Notes: generated by a model from the letters alone, not told the origin. A stretch of DNA of 64,000 nucleotides from Pseudomonas nitroreducens (GCF_014204515.1 NZ_JACHLI010000008.1:1-64000), one strand, 5' to 3'; positions 18,831 to 27,878 are shown, counted from the first letter of the stretch. Made by a program: numbers and translations.

Positions 18831-19913
18831 TTATTGTTGTTCTGTCAGCTCGGCGCCGGTCGCCGTAGCCAGGTGGATACCGCCCTGGCCGACGAGGACC
18901 AGGTTGCCATTGCCGGCCGCGCTGACGCCCGCGAGGGACAGGCGATCCGGACGGTTGACGACGCTGAAGCTGACGCCGTCGTCCTTGCTCTCCAGCACGC
19001 TGCCGCCGTGGCCGACGACGACGATGGTGCCGTCATCCAGCAGGCTGCCTTCGGAAAGGCCGAACTCCAGCTCGCCGCCATTGGCGGTGGGCAGGCTGAC
19101 CTGCTGCCAGGTGTCGCCGAAATCGGTGGAGCGGAACAGGTGGCCGCGCAGGCCATAGGCCAGGACGGTGCCGGCCTGGCGGGTGCCGGTGGCGCCGAAC
19201 AGCGAGCCTTCGTAGGGGCCCTGGAGTTTTTCCCAGGTCTGGCCCCAGTCCTTGGAGCGGAACATGCTGCCCGCCTCGCCGACCACGAACAGGCCGGAAT
19301 CCTTCACCGCGGTGATGGCGTTGAGGTGGTACTGGTCTTCGTTGTCCAGGCGGTCGCTGGCGTCTTCCCAGCTCTTGCCGCCGTCGGTGGTTTCCAGCAG
19401 CGCGCCGTAGGCGCCCACAGCCACGCCGTGGTTCTCGTCCTGGAACCAGATGTCCAGCAGCGGCGCTTCGCGCTTGAGGTCCTCGAACTGGCGCACCCAG
19501 GTGGTGCCGCCGTCAGTGGTGGCCAGGACCTGGGCGTCATGGCCGACGGCCCAGCCCTTCTTGTCGTTGACGAAGAATACCGAGGTCAGCAGCTGGCGGG
19601 TCGGCACGCTGGCCTGGGTCCAGCTCTTGCCTGCGTCGTCGGAATAGAGGATGTGCCCGTGATCACCCACCGCGACCAGGCGCTTGCCGGCATGAGCAAC
19701 GCTCAGCAGCAGGCTGCTGGAGGCCTTGGCCGAGACGATCGAGTTGGAGTCGCTGGCGGCGTCCGTTGCGGCTACGGCATGCAGCGGAGCCAGGGACATC
19801 ATCAGGAAGGAAAACGCGCCGAGCAGGGAAACCGACTTGCGCGACATCGGGAAGGAGCTTCGCACTCCCGATACGGGCTGCTCGCTCGAAGTGCGCCACA
19901 GGGGCTCACGCAT
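18831..19913 (-). CDS. YCF48-like beta-propeller protein, exported
   Basis: 360 residues. An export signal (hydrophobic core about 28-47, ending HAVAA) is followed by BNR/YCF48-type repeats, seen as recurring D-x-G-x-(S/T)-W motifs (DDAGKSW, DGGTTW, DGGKSW, DWGQTW, DFGDTW), i.e. a seven-bladed propeller. YCF48/HCF136 assists photosystem II assembly in phototrophs; here it must act otherwise, probably as a periplasmic assembly or substrate factor for the adjacent transporter. The start at 19913 has GAGGT eight bases upstream. The alternative Met at 19847 gives a more ordinary signal peptide but lacks a ribosome site. Confidence 0.85.
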   Translation of the reverse strand: MREPLWRTSSEQPVSGVRSSFPMSRKSVSLLGAFSFLMMSLAPLHAVAATDAASDSNSIVSAKASSSLLLSVAHAGKRLVAVGDHGHILYSDDAGKSWTQASVPTRQLLTSVFFVNDKKGWAVGHDAQVLATTDGGTTWVRQFEDLKREAPLLDIWFQDENHGVAVGAYGALLETTDGGKSWEDASDRLDNEDQYHLNAITAVKDSGLFVVGEAGSMFRSKDWGQTWEKLQGPYEGSLFGATGTRQAGTVLAYGLRGHLFRSTDFGDTWQQVSLPTANGGELEFGLSEGSLLDDGTIVVVGHGGSVLESKDDGVSFSVVNRPDRLSLAGVSAAGNGNLVLVGQGGIHLATATGAELTEQQ

Positions 19914-20138
19914 ATGCCTTTACCTCTTTTTCTTATGCAGGCGGTATGTAGTTTGGAGCTATATAGCCAGCCTTTTCCGGGGCTGACAATTAACGGCACG
20001 TTATCTTTTGTTAAGCCCCGAGCGCCTCACTCGAAAGGATGAGTGCATTTTGCCATCTCGCCTGAAAGGCGCGTCACTGGTGGCCTGCAACGGGTGAAGC
20101 GGTAACACTTTCAGCGCTTCGGAACTTTCCTCGGACAA

Positions 20139-20158
20139 GAAAAAGCCCCGCCGAGGCG
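20139..20158. repeat. 20-bp direct copy of the left half of the nearby terminator
   Basis: Bases 20139-20158 repeat the sequence at 20293-20312 exactly (gaaaaagccccgccgaggcg). The first copy lacks the complementary arm, which is replaced by the 34-bp repeat and a REP unit. The gap between the DUF1329 gene and the YCF48-like gene (19914-20337) therefore holds two halves of a duplicated or interrupted terminator. Confidence 0.75.
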
Positions 20159-20166
20159 AGCTCCTT

Positions 20167-20200
20167 CTTTTCGTAGGACCGAGGGGGACGCCCAGTCCTT
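20167..20200. repeat. 34-bp repeat, copy 2 (inverted)
   Basis: Exact reverse complement of 14376-14409. It begins nine bases after the broken terminator copy and is followed by CGCGAAC, the same flank as copy 1 in inverted form. Confidence 0.85.
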
Positions 20201-20241
20201 GCTCGCGAACCCGCCCGGCTCCGGCACTGTCGGCTGAATCG

Positions 20242-20265
20242 TTCGCGAGCAAGCTCGCTCCTACA
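20242..20265. repeat. single REP unit
   Basis: A 24-base unit beginning ttcgcgagcaagctcgctcc, the same as the REP pair at 39941-40008. It is an imperfect palindrome around GCGAGC/GCTCGC and lies in the spacer upstream of the YCF48-like gene. Confidence 0.75.
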
Positions 20266-20292
20266 ACTGCTGACAACTTTTCTGCCGCCCAT

Positions 20293-20322
20293 GAAAAAGC
20301 CCCGCCGAGGCGGGGCTTTTTC
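20293..20322 (-). terminator. Rho-independent terminator after the DUF1329 gene
   Basis: A 14-bp perfect stem (gaaaaagccccgcc with ggcggggctttttc) lies 16 bases past the DUF1329 stop, with an A/T-rich base that works in either direction. It should split the DUF1302-DUF1329 transcript from the YCF48-RND transcript, or attenuate between them. Confidence 0.9.
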
Positions 20323-20337
20323 ATTCATGCAATCAAC

Positions 20338-21705
20338 TCAGCGAGTGCCGCGGCGACGCAGGGCGGACGGGCTGAAGTAGGAGTCGTCCGGTACGGCCTG
20401 GCCGAAGTCGATGGTGGTCGGTTCTTCGTTGTCCAGGTTCTGGACGTGGTAGCGACGGGCCTGCAGATCGTGGAAGGTATCCAGAGCGGTCCAGGTGGTG
20501 GGCAGCTCATAGTAGTTCTTCAGGTAGGCCAGCGACACACGCCACAGCTCGCCGCGACCGTCGTACTGGTCGACTTCGGCGGCGCCCCAGCTGTCCTCGT
20601 CGAGGAACAGTACGCGCTTGGAATAGATGTGGCGTGCACCCGGCTTCAGGGTGCCTTCGACGACCCACACGCGGTGCAGTTCGTAGCGGGTGTATTTCGG
20701 GTTCAGGTGGCTGGGGGTCAGCAGATCCTTGTACTTCACCTCAGGGCTGGAGACCTTGTAGTTGTTGTACGGGATGTACATTTCCTTCTTGCCGATCAGC
20801 TTCCAGTCGTAGCGGTCCGGCGAGCCGTTGAACATGTCGGTGTCATCGGCGGTGCGCAGGCCGTCGGCGGCGGCGATCGGGGTGTCGTAGGCCAGGTTCG
20901 GCGCACGGCGCACGCGACGCTGGCCGGCGTTGTAGCCCCAGGCCTGACGCGGTTCCTTCACCTGATCCAGGGTCTCGTGCACCAGTGCCGCACCACCGGC
21001 CAGGCGTGCCGGGCTCTTGGTGAAGGACAGGTAGTAGAACAGCAGGTTGTTCAGGTTGGAGAAGCTGTTGCCCTGGATGTAGTACTTGAACAGGGCTTCC
21101 TGCTGCGAGGTCACCAGCGAGTAGTCGCCATTGCGCTGTACGGCTACTTCGGAAGCGCGGCGCACGATGTAGGTGCCGCGATAGCGGGCAATGTGGTTCC
21201 ACACCGCTTCCACACCGCTCTGCGGGATCGGGAACGGCACGCCGCCGATAGCGTCGACGAAGCCGTTGCCGCCCTCGGCCAGCTTGGCAGTGGTGGCGTT
21301 CTTCAGGGTGTTGTCGTACACCCACTGCGGCGCCGAACCACTGCGGCGGCTCGGGTACACCGGCATCTGGAAGGTGTCCGGGTAGGTGGCGAACAGCGCC
21401 AGGGTGCCCGGAGTCAGGTTGGCCTTGTACTGGTCAAGGTTGGCCTTGGTGATGGTGTACAGCGGCTTGTCGGCAGCGAACGGGTCGATGTGGTGCTGGC
21501 CCGGCTTGTAGCCGGCCGGTGCCTGGGTGATGCCACCGGTCCAGGCGGGGATGGTGCCGGCGGCGTTGCCGGCCTTTTCCGCGCCCATCGGGGTCAGGGT
21601 CGACTGCAGCTTGGCCGCGTCCTGCGGGGAAACCGCCGCCAGGGCACTGCCGGCGGACAGGGCCAGGGCCACGGCGGCGCCGACCAGGGTACGCATGTTG
21701 CGCAT
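20338..21705 (-). CDS. DUF1329 family periplasmic or outer-membrane-associated protein
   Basis: 455 residues, the usual length of DUF1329. A signal peptide (MRTLVGAAVALALSAGSALA) is followed by a mature domain beginning VSPQDAAKLQSTLTPMGAEKAGN, typical of the family. Such proteins are often compared to LolA/LolB-like lipid-binding folds, but the function is not established. The chosen ATG has GGAG nine bases upstream; a longer open frame exists but has no ribosome site. It follows the DUF1302 gene by 73 bases, the standard pairing, and precedes the terminator at 20293. Confidence 0.9.
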   Translation of the reverse strand: MRNMRTLVGAAVALALSAGSALAAVSPQDAAKLQSTLTPMGAEKAGNAAGTIPAWTGGITQAPAGYKPGQHHIDPFAADKPLYTITKANLDQYKANLTPGTLALFATYPDTFQMPVYPSRRSGSAPQWVYDNTLKNATTAKLAEGGNGFVDAIGGVPFPIPQSGVEAVWNHIARYRGTYIVRRASEVAVQRNGDYSLVTSQQEALFKYYIQGNSFSNLNNLLFYYLSFTKSPARLAGGAALVHETLDQVKEPRQAWGYNAGQRRVRRAPNLAYDTPIAAADGLRTADDTDMFNGSPDRYDWKLIGKKEMYIPYNNYKVSSPEVKYKDLLTPSHLNPKYTRYELHRVWVVEGTLKPGARHIYSKRVLFLDEDSWGAAEVDQYDGRGELWRVSLAYLKNYYELPTTWTALDTFHDLQARRYHVQNLDNEEPTTIDFGQAVPDDSYFSPSALRRRGTR

Positions 21706-21778
21706 GTTGCTTCTCCGTGAGGTGCGTGCGGCGGGTACTTCGTGATCCCGCCGCACGGCTTTCGTTAGATCTATGGAC

Positions 21779-23746
21779 TTAGAACGAGTACTTGACGCTG
21801 ATGCCGACGTTGTCGCGGTCGCGGCCGGCGTTGTTCTGCCCGGCGCCATAGAACTCGGTGTATTGCATCTCGGCTTCCAGGGCGTTCAGGTAGGTGGCCT
21901 TGACGCCCAGGGTGTAGGCCTTGCGGCCTTCGATGAAGTTGCCGGTCTGGTAGGAGTTGCCTTCGAAGTCGTCCTTGTAGACGGCGTAGGGCGAGATGTT
22001 CACGCCGGCGAAGACGTCGTTCCAGGTACCCGAGAGCAGCAGGGTGTAGCCGTAGGCGTTCTTGTTCACCTGGTCGTCGCGGTCGTAGCCGGAGATGTAG
22101 GCGCCGTTGCTGCGGCCGGAGTAGTAGCGAGTGCTGCCGTCATAGGCGGTGTACTGCAGGCTGCTGCCGCGCAGGTGCTCGGAGGCCAGTTCCGCCACGC
22201 CCATCAGCGAGTCGAAGGACAGCGACGGGCCGAAGTTGTAGATGGTGCCCAGCGAGGTGTTGAAGGCTTCGACGCGCTCGTAGTTGTGGATCTGGTCGCG
22301 AATCGAGACGTCGCCGCCGCCGATGTTCACGGTCTTGCCGCTGGCCAGCGCCGGTGCCTGGACCAGCAGGTCGCCGAGCAGGTCGTTGGTGGTGGCGATG
22401 CCGATCGGCAGGTTCGGGCGGTAGGCCAGCTCACCGAACACCGAGGCATCGCCCACGGTGGTGTTGAAGCTGAAGCCGTACATGCGGATGTTCTCGACGT
22501 ACTCGCGGCGGGCGTTGACCTGGTTGGCCACGTCCACCGAAGTGGCGCCGTTGACCAGGCTCAGCACCTGGCCGGCCATGGAGTTGCCGCTGCCGGCGGC
22601 GCTCACCAGCTGGTCGTAGGAGGAGAAGCCACCGACGCCGGCCAGTTGGTCGAGGTTGACGCCGGCATAGTCGCTGTTCAGGTCAGCGTAGATGGTCGGC
22701 TCTTTGGCGTGGTAGTTGACGAAGTAGAACCCGAACTCGGTGGAGTTCAGCTCTTCCGCCACGTAGTGGAAGGCCACGCCGAACTGACCGTCGTTCTTGG
22801 CGTTGATGTCCTTGCCGACGTGGGCCACCTTGAACACGCCGTTGGAGTCCAGGTACTCCGAACCCTGCAGGCCGCCGACATGAGCGGCGGAAAGCTGCGG
22901 GTAGAGGCTCTGGAACAGCGGGTTGGAGAGCGCACCCACGGTGGTGTAGGCGGTGTTGCCGCCATCGGCGAACAGGTCGGTCTCGGAGAAGAAGGTGCCC
23001 ACCGGGTCGATACGGGTTTCCTTCCAGTTCCACTGGTAGAAGGCGTCCATCGACAGGTTGTCGGTCAGGCCGATGTTGAAGCTCGCGGCTTCCACCGGCA
23101 TCAGCACTTCCTTCAGCTCGGAGCCCGGCAGGCGGAACTTGGCGGCATCCACCGGGTTGGTGGTGTTGACGCCACCACGGTAGAAGATGCCCTCGCCCCA
23201 GTTGAACACCTGGCGACCCAGGCGTGCGGTCAGCGGGTGGTCGGCCACGTCCCAGTTGCCGTAGACGTAGGCATCGAGGATCTCCGCGCGGTTGCCGGCG
23301 GCGTCGCGGGTCTCGTCGGTGAAGCGGTTGCTGTTGGGGTAGGTCTGGCTCGGTTGCGGCGGCTGGTTGTGATCGTAGTAGTCGTTGCGCTTGTCCATGA
23401 TCTGGGTGTCATAGAAAGCCGAGCCGCGCACGAACAGCCCGTAGTTCTTGTAGGTCGCTTCCAGGTCGGAAGTGATCTTGTACACCTCGGAAACCAGGCC
23501 GGTGCTGAAGTTGCGGTTGCCGTCGTTGCCGTTGATGTCGTTGTTGGTCTTGTCCTGGCCCTGCACACGCCACAGGGCGCCGTAGGAAATGGTGCTGTCC
23601 AGCGAGCCGGAGACTTCGTTGTCGAGGAAGCTGAACTCGACGGCGGTCGCCGGGGCGGACATCAGCAGCGGCAGGATGCCTGCCAGGGCGAAGCCCGCAC
23701 GGGCAGGCGCATAACGCAAGACGGGCTTGCGAACTGGGATTTCCAT
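21779..23746 (-). CDS. DUF1302 family outer-membrane protein
   Basis: 655 residues. A signal peptide (about 1-35, ending APATA) is followed by repeated amphipathic beta strands and a C-terminal aromatic strand ending VKYSF, the outer-membrane barrel sorting signature. DUF1302 proteins are predicted barrels encoded beside DUF1329 and RND/MMPL genes, often near catabolic genes for hydrophobic compounds. It is first in the four-gene group, and its upstream region is unusually AT-rich and holds several palindromes. GGAG lies in front of the ATG. Substrate unknown. Confidence 0.9.
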   Translation of the reverse strand: MEIPVRKPVLRYAPARAGFALAGILPLLMSAPATAVEFSFLDNEVSGSLDSTISYGALWRVQGQDKTNNDINGNDGNRNFSTGLVSEVYKITSDLEATYKNYGLFVRGSAFYDTQIMDKRNDYYDHNQPPQPSQTYPNSNRFTDETRDAAGNRAEILDAYVYGNWDVADHPLTARLGRQVFNWGEGIFYRGGVNTTNPVDAAKFRLPGSELKEVLMPVEAASFNIGLTDNLSMDAFYQWNWKETRIDPVGTFFSETDLFADGGNTAYTTVGALSNPLFQSLYPQLSAAHVGGLQGSEYLDSNGVFKVAHVGKDINAKNDGQFGVAFHYVAEELNSTEFGFYFVNYHAKEPTIYADLNSDYAGVNLDQLAGVGGFSSYDQLVSAAGSGNSMAGQVLSLVNGATSVDVANQVNARREYVENIRMYGFSFNTTVGDASVFGELAYRPNLPIGIATTNDLLGDLLVQAPALASGKTVNIGGGDVSIRDQIHNYERVEAFNTSLGTIYNFGPSLSFDSLMGVAELASEHLRGSSLQYTAYDGSTRYYSGRSNGAYISGYDRDDQVNKNAYGYTLLLSGTWNDVFAGVNISPYAVYKDDFEGNSYQTGNFIEGRKAYTLGVKATYLNALEAEMQYTEFYGAGQNNAGRDRDNVGISVKYSF

Positions 23747-23940
23747 TAGGACTCACTCCATGGACTGATCATTCTTTGGCGGTGCCGCCACTGCGGGCGG
23801 TTCACCGTTTCAGCCGTTATTCCACGGCCTTGTTGTCGTCGATCTGAAGGAAACTCCCCCAAGGTGCTCGACACGCCTCCCGCCCCATCGGACGGGTAAA
23901 GGCTAAGCGGGGTCCGGCGGTGCAACCCCAGTGCCAAGAG

Positions 23941-24062
23941 CACGGATGTATCCGTTTCTGCTTACAAAAAATAAAAATAAAGTCCGCTACTTTTTGTGAC
24001 TGGTCGTTCACTGATCAAAACCAGTGACCGATTGCGCCATTTGCCACCCCTGATGGCGCAAT
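23941..24062 (-). promoter_or_regulatory. AT-rich control region with palindromes upstream of the DUF1302 gene
   Basis: The 487-base gap 23747-24233 has no gene. Within it, 23965-23990 is strongly AT-rich against a GC-rich genome. Bases 24008-24027 form TCACTG-8 bases-CAGTGA with ACTGGT/ACCAGT arms overlapping outwards. Bases 24031-24040 and 24053-24062 are a perfect 10-bp inverted repeat (attgcgccat). These look like operator or activator sites for the four-gene group. No regulator gene is adjacent. Confidence 0.5.
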
Positions 24063-24155
24063 CCGCCCCTGAAGGCGCGACGCAGACACATCGGCCTTTT
24101 TCGCCCAATAGCTCGAAGCGATAAGCCAGACGTCGATCAATTTCGATAGGTAACA

Positions 24156-24191
24156 AAAAGGTGTTACCAACAAAAGTTGGTAACACCTTTT
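24156..24191 (-). terminator. Rho-independent terminator after pepN
   Basis: A perfect 16-bp stem (aaaaggtgttaccaac with its complement) and an AAAA loop, 43 bases past the pepN stop. Its lower stem is A/T-rich, giving the U-tract on the minus strand. It insulates pepN from the DUF1302 promoter region. Confidence 0.9.
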
Positions 24192-24233
24192 CGAACCCGA
24201 CAGGCGCCCCTGGACCGGGGCGCGGAGGGAGGG

Positions 24234-26891
24234 TTAAGCGAGGCTCTTGCTGACCACTTCGTATACATCGCTGGACAGTTCGCCGGACGCCAGGATGCGT
24301 TCCAGCTCGGCCTTCATCAGCGCCTGGCGTTCAGGCGCGTACTTGCGCCAGCGGGTCAGCGGCGTCAGCAGGCGCGAGGCGATCTGCGGGTTGAGCGCAT
24401 TGAGGGTGATGATCTGGTCAGCCAGGAAGCGGTAGCCGGCACCGTCGGCGCGGTGGAAGTTCACCGCGTTCTGGTTAGCGAAGGCACCGATCAGCGCGCG
24501 GATCTTGTTCGGGTTCTTCAGGGTGAAGGCCGCATGCTTCATCAGCTCCTGCACGCGCTCCAGCCCACCCGGCAGGGTGCAGCCGGCCTGGACGCTGAAC
24601 CACTGGTCCATCACCAGCGGGTCGTCCTTGAAGTAGTCGGCGAACATCGCCAGCGCCTCGCCCTTCTCGCTGTCGAACTGCGAATTGACCAGCACGGCCA
24701 GCGCGGTCAGGCGCTCGGTCATGTTGTCGCAATCCTTGTACTGCTCCTGGCAGGCGGCGAGCACTTCGGCCTTGCCGCTCTGCATCAGGTAGGACAGGGA
24801 AATGTTCTGCAGGCTGCGGCGGGCGATGTGCGAGGCTTCGGCAACGTAGGCGGTCTCGCGGGACTGCTTGCGGTTGGCCTGGTAGCGTTCCCACAGCGGC
24901 TCGTGCAGCGCCGCGCCGATCTGCTGGCGGGCGAATTCGCGGGCGGCGTGGATGGCCTCGACGTCGGCCACTTCGCTGATCTCGGTGAGGTAGGCCTCGC
25001 TGGGCAGCGAAAGCATCTCGGCGACCATGGCCTGGTCCAGCCCGGTGTCCAGCAGCAGGGTGAGCAAGGCGGTGATCAGGCGTGCGTCCAGAACCAGCTT
25101 CTCGCCACGCTGGTGCTGGCCGATCAGTTCCTGCAGCACCTGCACGGACAGCTGCTGGCCGGCTTCCCAGCGGTTGAAGCCATCCTCGTCGTGCTGCATG
25201 AGGAACATCAGCTGGTCGCGGTCGTAGGGGAAGCTCAGCTTCACCGGCGCGGAGAAACCGCGCAGCAGCGACGGCAGCGGCTTCTCGGCCAGGCCGACGA
25301 AGGTGAAGGACTGTTCGGCTTCGGTGACCTGCAGCACGCGGTCGCTGCCGTGGGCGTGCTCTTCGCCCTGCAGGCGCAGCGGCAGGGCGTTGCCGAGCTT
25401 GTCGATCAGGCCCATCTGCACCGGGATGACGAAGGGCTGCTTCTCGCTCTGCCCCGGCGTCGCCGGGCAGCTCTGGCGGAAGGTCAGGGTGTAGCTCTGT
25501 GCGGCGGCGTCGAAGCGCTCCTCCACCGCCAGGCGCGGGGTGCCGGCCTGGCTGTACCAGCGCTTGAACTGGGTGAGGTCGACGCCGTTGGCGTCTTCCA
25601 TGGCCTTGACGAAATCGTCGCAGGTCACGGCCTGGCCGTCATGGCGCTCGAAGTACAGGTCGGTGCCCTTGCGGAAGCCATCGGCGCCCAGCAGGGTGTG
25701 GATCATCCGCACCACTTCCGAGCCCTTCTCGTAGACGGTCAGGGTGTAGAAGTTGGAAATCTCGATGAAGGAGTCCGGGCGCACCGGATGCGCCATGGGG
25801 CCGGCGTCCTCGGCGAACTGGTTGGTGCGCAGGAAGGCCACGTCCTCGACGCGCTTGACGGTGCGCGAGTTCATGTCGGCGGAGAACTCGCTGTCGCGGA
25901 ATACGGTGAAGCCTTCCTTGAGCGACAGCTGGAACCAGTCGCGGCAGGTCACGCGGTTGCCCGACCAGTTGTGGAAGTACTCGTGGGCGACCACGCCTTC
26001 GACGCGCTGGTGCGCAGCGTCGGTGGCAGTCTCGGCCTTGGCCAGCACGCAACTGGAGTTGAAGATGTTGAGGCCCTTGTTCTCCATGGCGCCCATGTTG
26101 AAGTCGTTGACCGCGACGATCATGAAGATGTCCAGGTCGTACTCGCGGCCGTAGACCTTCTCGTCCCAGCGCATCGAGTTCTTCAGGCTGTCCATGGCGT
26201 GCTGGACCTTGTCGATGTTTTCCGGCTCGACGTAGATGCGCAGGGTGACGTCGCGCTCGCTCATGGTGTTGAACTGGTCTTCGACGCACCAGAGATCACC
26301 GGCGACCAGGGCGAACAGGTACGCCGGCTTCTTGAACGGGTCCTGCCAGGTCGCCCAGTGGCGGCCGCCCTCTTCCGAACCGCTGGCCACCGGGTTGCCG
26401 TTGGACAGGAGCACCGGGTACTGGTGCTGCTCGGCCGACAGCGTGGTGGTGAAGCTGCTCATCACGTCGGGGCGGTCGAGGTAGTAGGTGATCTTGCGGA
26501 AGCCTTCGGCCTCGCACTGGGTGCAGAACATCTTGCCGGACTTGTACAGGCCTTCCAGCGCGGTGTTGCTTTCCGGGTGGATGCGCACGGTGCTGTCGAC
26601 GGTGAAGCTCTTCGCCGTCGGCTGCAGGGTCAGGTGGTTGTCGTCGAGCTGGTACTGGCCGGCTTCCAGGGCCTGGTCGTCCAGCGCCACCGACAGCAGC
26701 TCCAGCTGCTGGCCGTCGAGCACCAGCGGCGGCAGGCCGTCGCCGCGCTCCGGGTTGCGGCGCATCACCAGCTGGGCGTGGACCAGGGTGTGGTCCTCGT
26801 ACAGCTCGAAGGTCAGGTTGGTCTCGTCGATCAGGTACTCGGGCGCCTGATAATCCTTGAGGTGGATGACTTTCGGTTGCTCGGTACGCAT
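24234..26891 (-). CDS. pepN: aminopeptidase N
   Basis: Zinc aminopeptidase of the M1 family that trims N-terminal residues from peptides in the cytoplasm. The exopeptidase motif GAMEN is at about residue 264 and the zinc site HEYFH, with the downstream glutamate in LKEGFTVFRD, at about 298-322. The start MRTEQPKVIHLKD gives 885 residues, the expected length. The open frame continues 31 codons upstream without family similarity. It is first gene upstream of its own terminator and is not overlapped by the DUF2797 gene, 159 bases away. Confidence 0.97.
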   Translation of the reverse strand: MRTEQPKVIHLKDYQAPEYLIDETNLTFELYEDHTLVHAQLVMRRNPERGDGLPPLVLDGQQLELLSVALDDQALEAGQYQLDDNHLTLQPTAKSFTVDSTVRIHPESNTALEGLYKSGKMFCTQCEAEGFRKITYYLDRPDVMSSFTTTLSAEQHQYPVLLSNGNPVASGSEEGGRHWATWQDPFKKPAYLFALVAGDLWCVEDQFNTMSERDVTLRIYVEPENIDKVQHAMDSLKNSMRWDEKVYGREYDLDIFMIVAVNDFNMGAMENKGLNIFNSSCVLAKAETATDAAHQRVEGVVAHEYFHNWSGNRVTCRDWFQLSLKEGFTVFRDSEFSADMNSRTVKRVEDVAFLRTNQFAEDAGPMAHPVRPDSFIEISNFYTLTVYEKGSEVVRMIHTLLGADGFRKGTDLYFERHDGQAVTCDDFVKAMEDANGVDLTQFKRWYSQAGTPRLAVEERFDAAAQSYTLTFRQSCPATPGQSEKQPFVIPVQMGLIDKLGNALPLRLQGEEHAHGSDRVLQVTEAEQSFTFVGLAEKPLPSLLRGFSAPVKLSFPYDRDQLMFLMQHDEDGFNRWEAGQQLSVQVLQELIGQHQRGEKLVLDARLITALLTLLLDTGLDQAMVAEMLSLPSEAYLTEISEVADVEAIHAAREFARQQIGAALHEPLWERYQANRKQSRETAYVAEASHIARRSLQNISLSYLMQSGKAEVLAACQEQYKDCDNMTERLTALAVLVNSQFDSEKGEALAMFADYFKDDPLVMDQWFSVQAGCTLPGGLERVQELMKHAAFTLKNPNKIRALIGAFANQNAVNFHRADGAGYRFLADQIITLNALNPQIASRLLTPLTRWRKYAPERQALMKAELERILASGELSSDVYEVVSKSLA

Positions 26892-27050
26892 GGCTTCTGG
26901 CCCCTTGGCAAACGGCGGCCCCGATGGGCCGGCCGGAGGAATACTGACTCTAGCGATTGGCAACGGCGCGGGCGAGTCGGGCACGCATCCATCCAGGATG
27001 CGTGTCTCTCTAGATGCGTGCTCCGGGCCGGAAATTCAATGGAGTTGCGC

Positions 27051-27878
27051 TCAGGCGCTGATCGCCAGCTGGTACGCGGAGAACTTGCGCACGTTGATCA
27101 CCCCGGTATCGAAGATCAGGTACTGGCCCTTGATCCCCTGCAGGGTACCCTCGACCACCGGCGTCTTGTCCAGGTCGAAGCTGGTGATCTTGGCCAGGTA
27201 GGCTTCCACCGGGTAGCGGATCTCGATGGGCTGCATGTCGACCACCGGCTGGATCGCCTGCAGGCCGAAGCGCTGCTGCAGGGCGACGATGCCCTCGGCG
27301 CAGGCGTCGAAGATCTGCTCGCGGATGGCGACCAGGTCCAGCGGCTCGGCCTCGCCCTTGAGCAGCGCGCGCCAGTTGGTGCGGTCGGCGACCTGGCTGC
27401 GCAGCAGGTCCTCGACGAAACCGGACTGCTGGCGGGTCGCCACGCGCATGATCGGCAGCGCCTGGCGCGCGCCCTGGTCGATCCAGCGGGTCGGCACCTG
27501 GGTGGCGCGGGTGATGCCCACCTTGGCCCCCGAGGAGTTGGCCAGGTAGACCACGTGATCGGTCATGCAGAAGCGCTCGCCCCACTCCGGATCGCGGCAG
27601 GAGCCGTCCTCGAAGTGGCACTTCTCCGGGCTCATGATGCAGCTGTCGCACTGCGCCAGCTTGGTGAAGCACGGGTAGCAGTAGCCCTGGGCGAAGCTCT
27701 TTTTGGTCTTGCGAGCGCAGTGGCTGCAGAAGATTTCGCCCAGGTACTCCAGGCGCACCGTCCTGCCGATCAGCGGGTTGACCGGGACCTCTGTGTCGCC
27801 CAGGCGGAAGCTGTACTGCACGGGGTTTTCCAGGCGCGCCGACATCTTGTCCAGGGCGCCACGTCCAAGCTCCTGCAT
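27051..27878 (-). CDS. DUF2797 protein, cysteine-rich
   Basis: 275 residues. A cluster of cysteines (about residues 37-90: CSHC, CYPC, CDSC, then single Cys) suggests two zinc-binding knuckles, followed by a conserved C-terminal region (KVGITRATQVPTRWIDQGA), which is the DUF2797 hallmark and recalls GIY-YIG-type folds. Function unknown. The chosen start (MQELGRGALDKM) forms a TGATG overlap with the stop of the DUF1315 gene, which favours translational coupling. A later Met at 27845 is the alternative. Confidence 0.8.
   Translation of the reverse strand: MQELGRGALDKMSARLENPVQYSFRLGDTEVPVNPLIGRTVRLEYLGEIFCSHCARKTKKSFAQGYCYPCFTKLAQCDSCIMSPEKCHFEDGSCRDPEWGERFCMTDHVVYLANSSGAKVGITRATQVPTRWIDQGARQALPIMRVATRQQSGFVEDLLRSQVADRTNWRALLKGEAEPLDLVAIREQIFDACAEGIVALQQRFGLQAIQPVVDMQPIEIRYPVEAYLAKITSFDLDKTPVVEGTLQGIKGQYLIFDTGVINVRKFSAYQLAISA

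Noticed and set aside
16420..19158. 912-codon plus-strand frame opposite the RND gene
   Set aside because: Histidine- and glutamine-rich antisense of a real RND gene.
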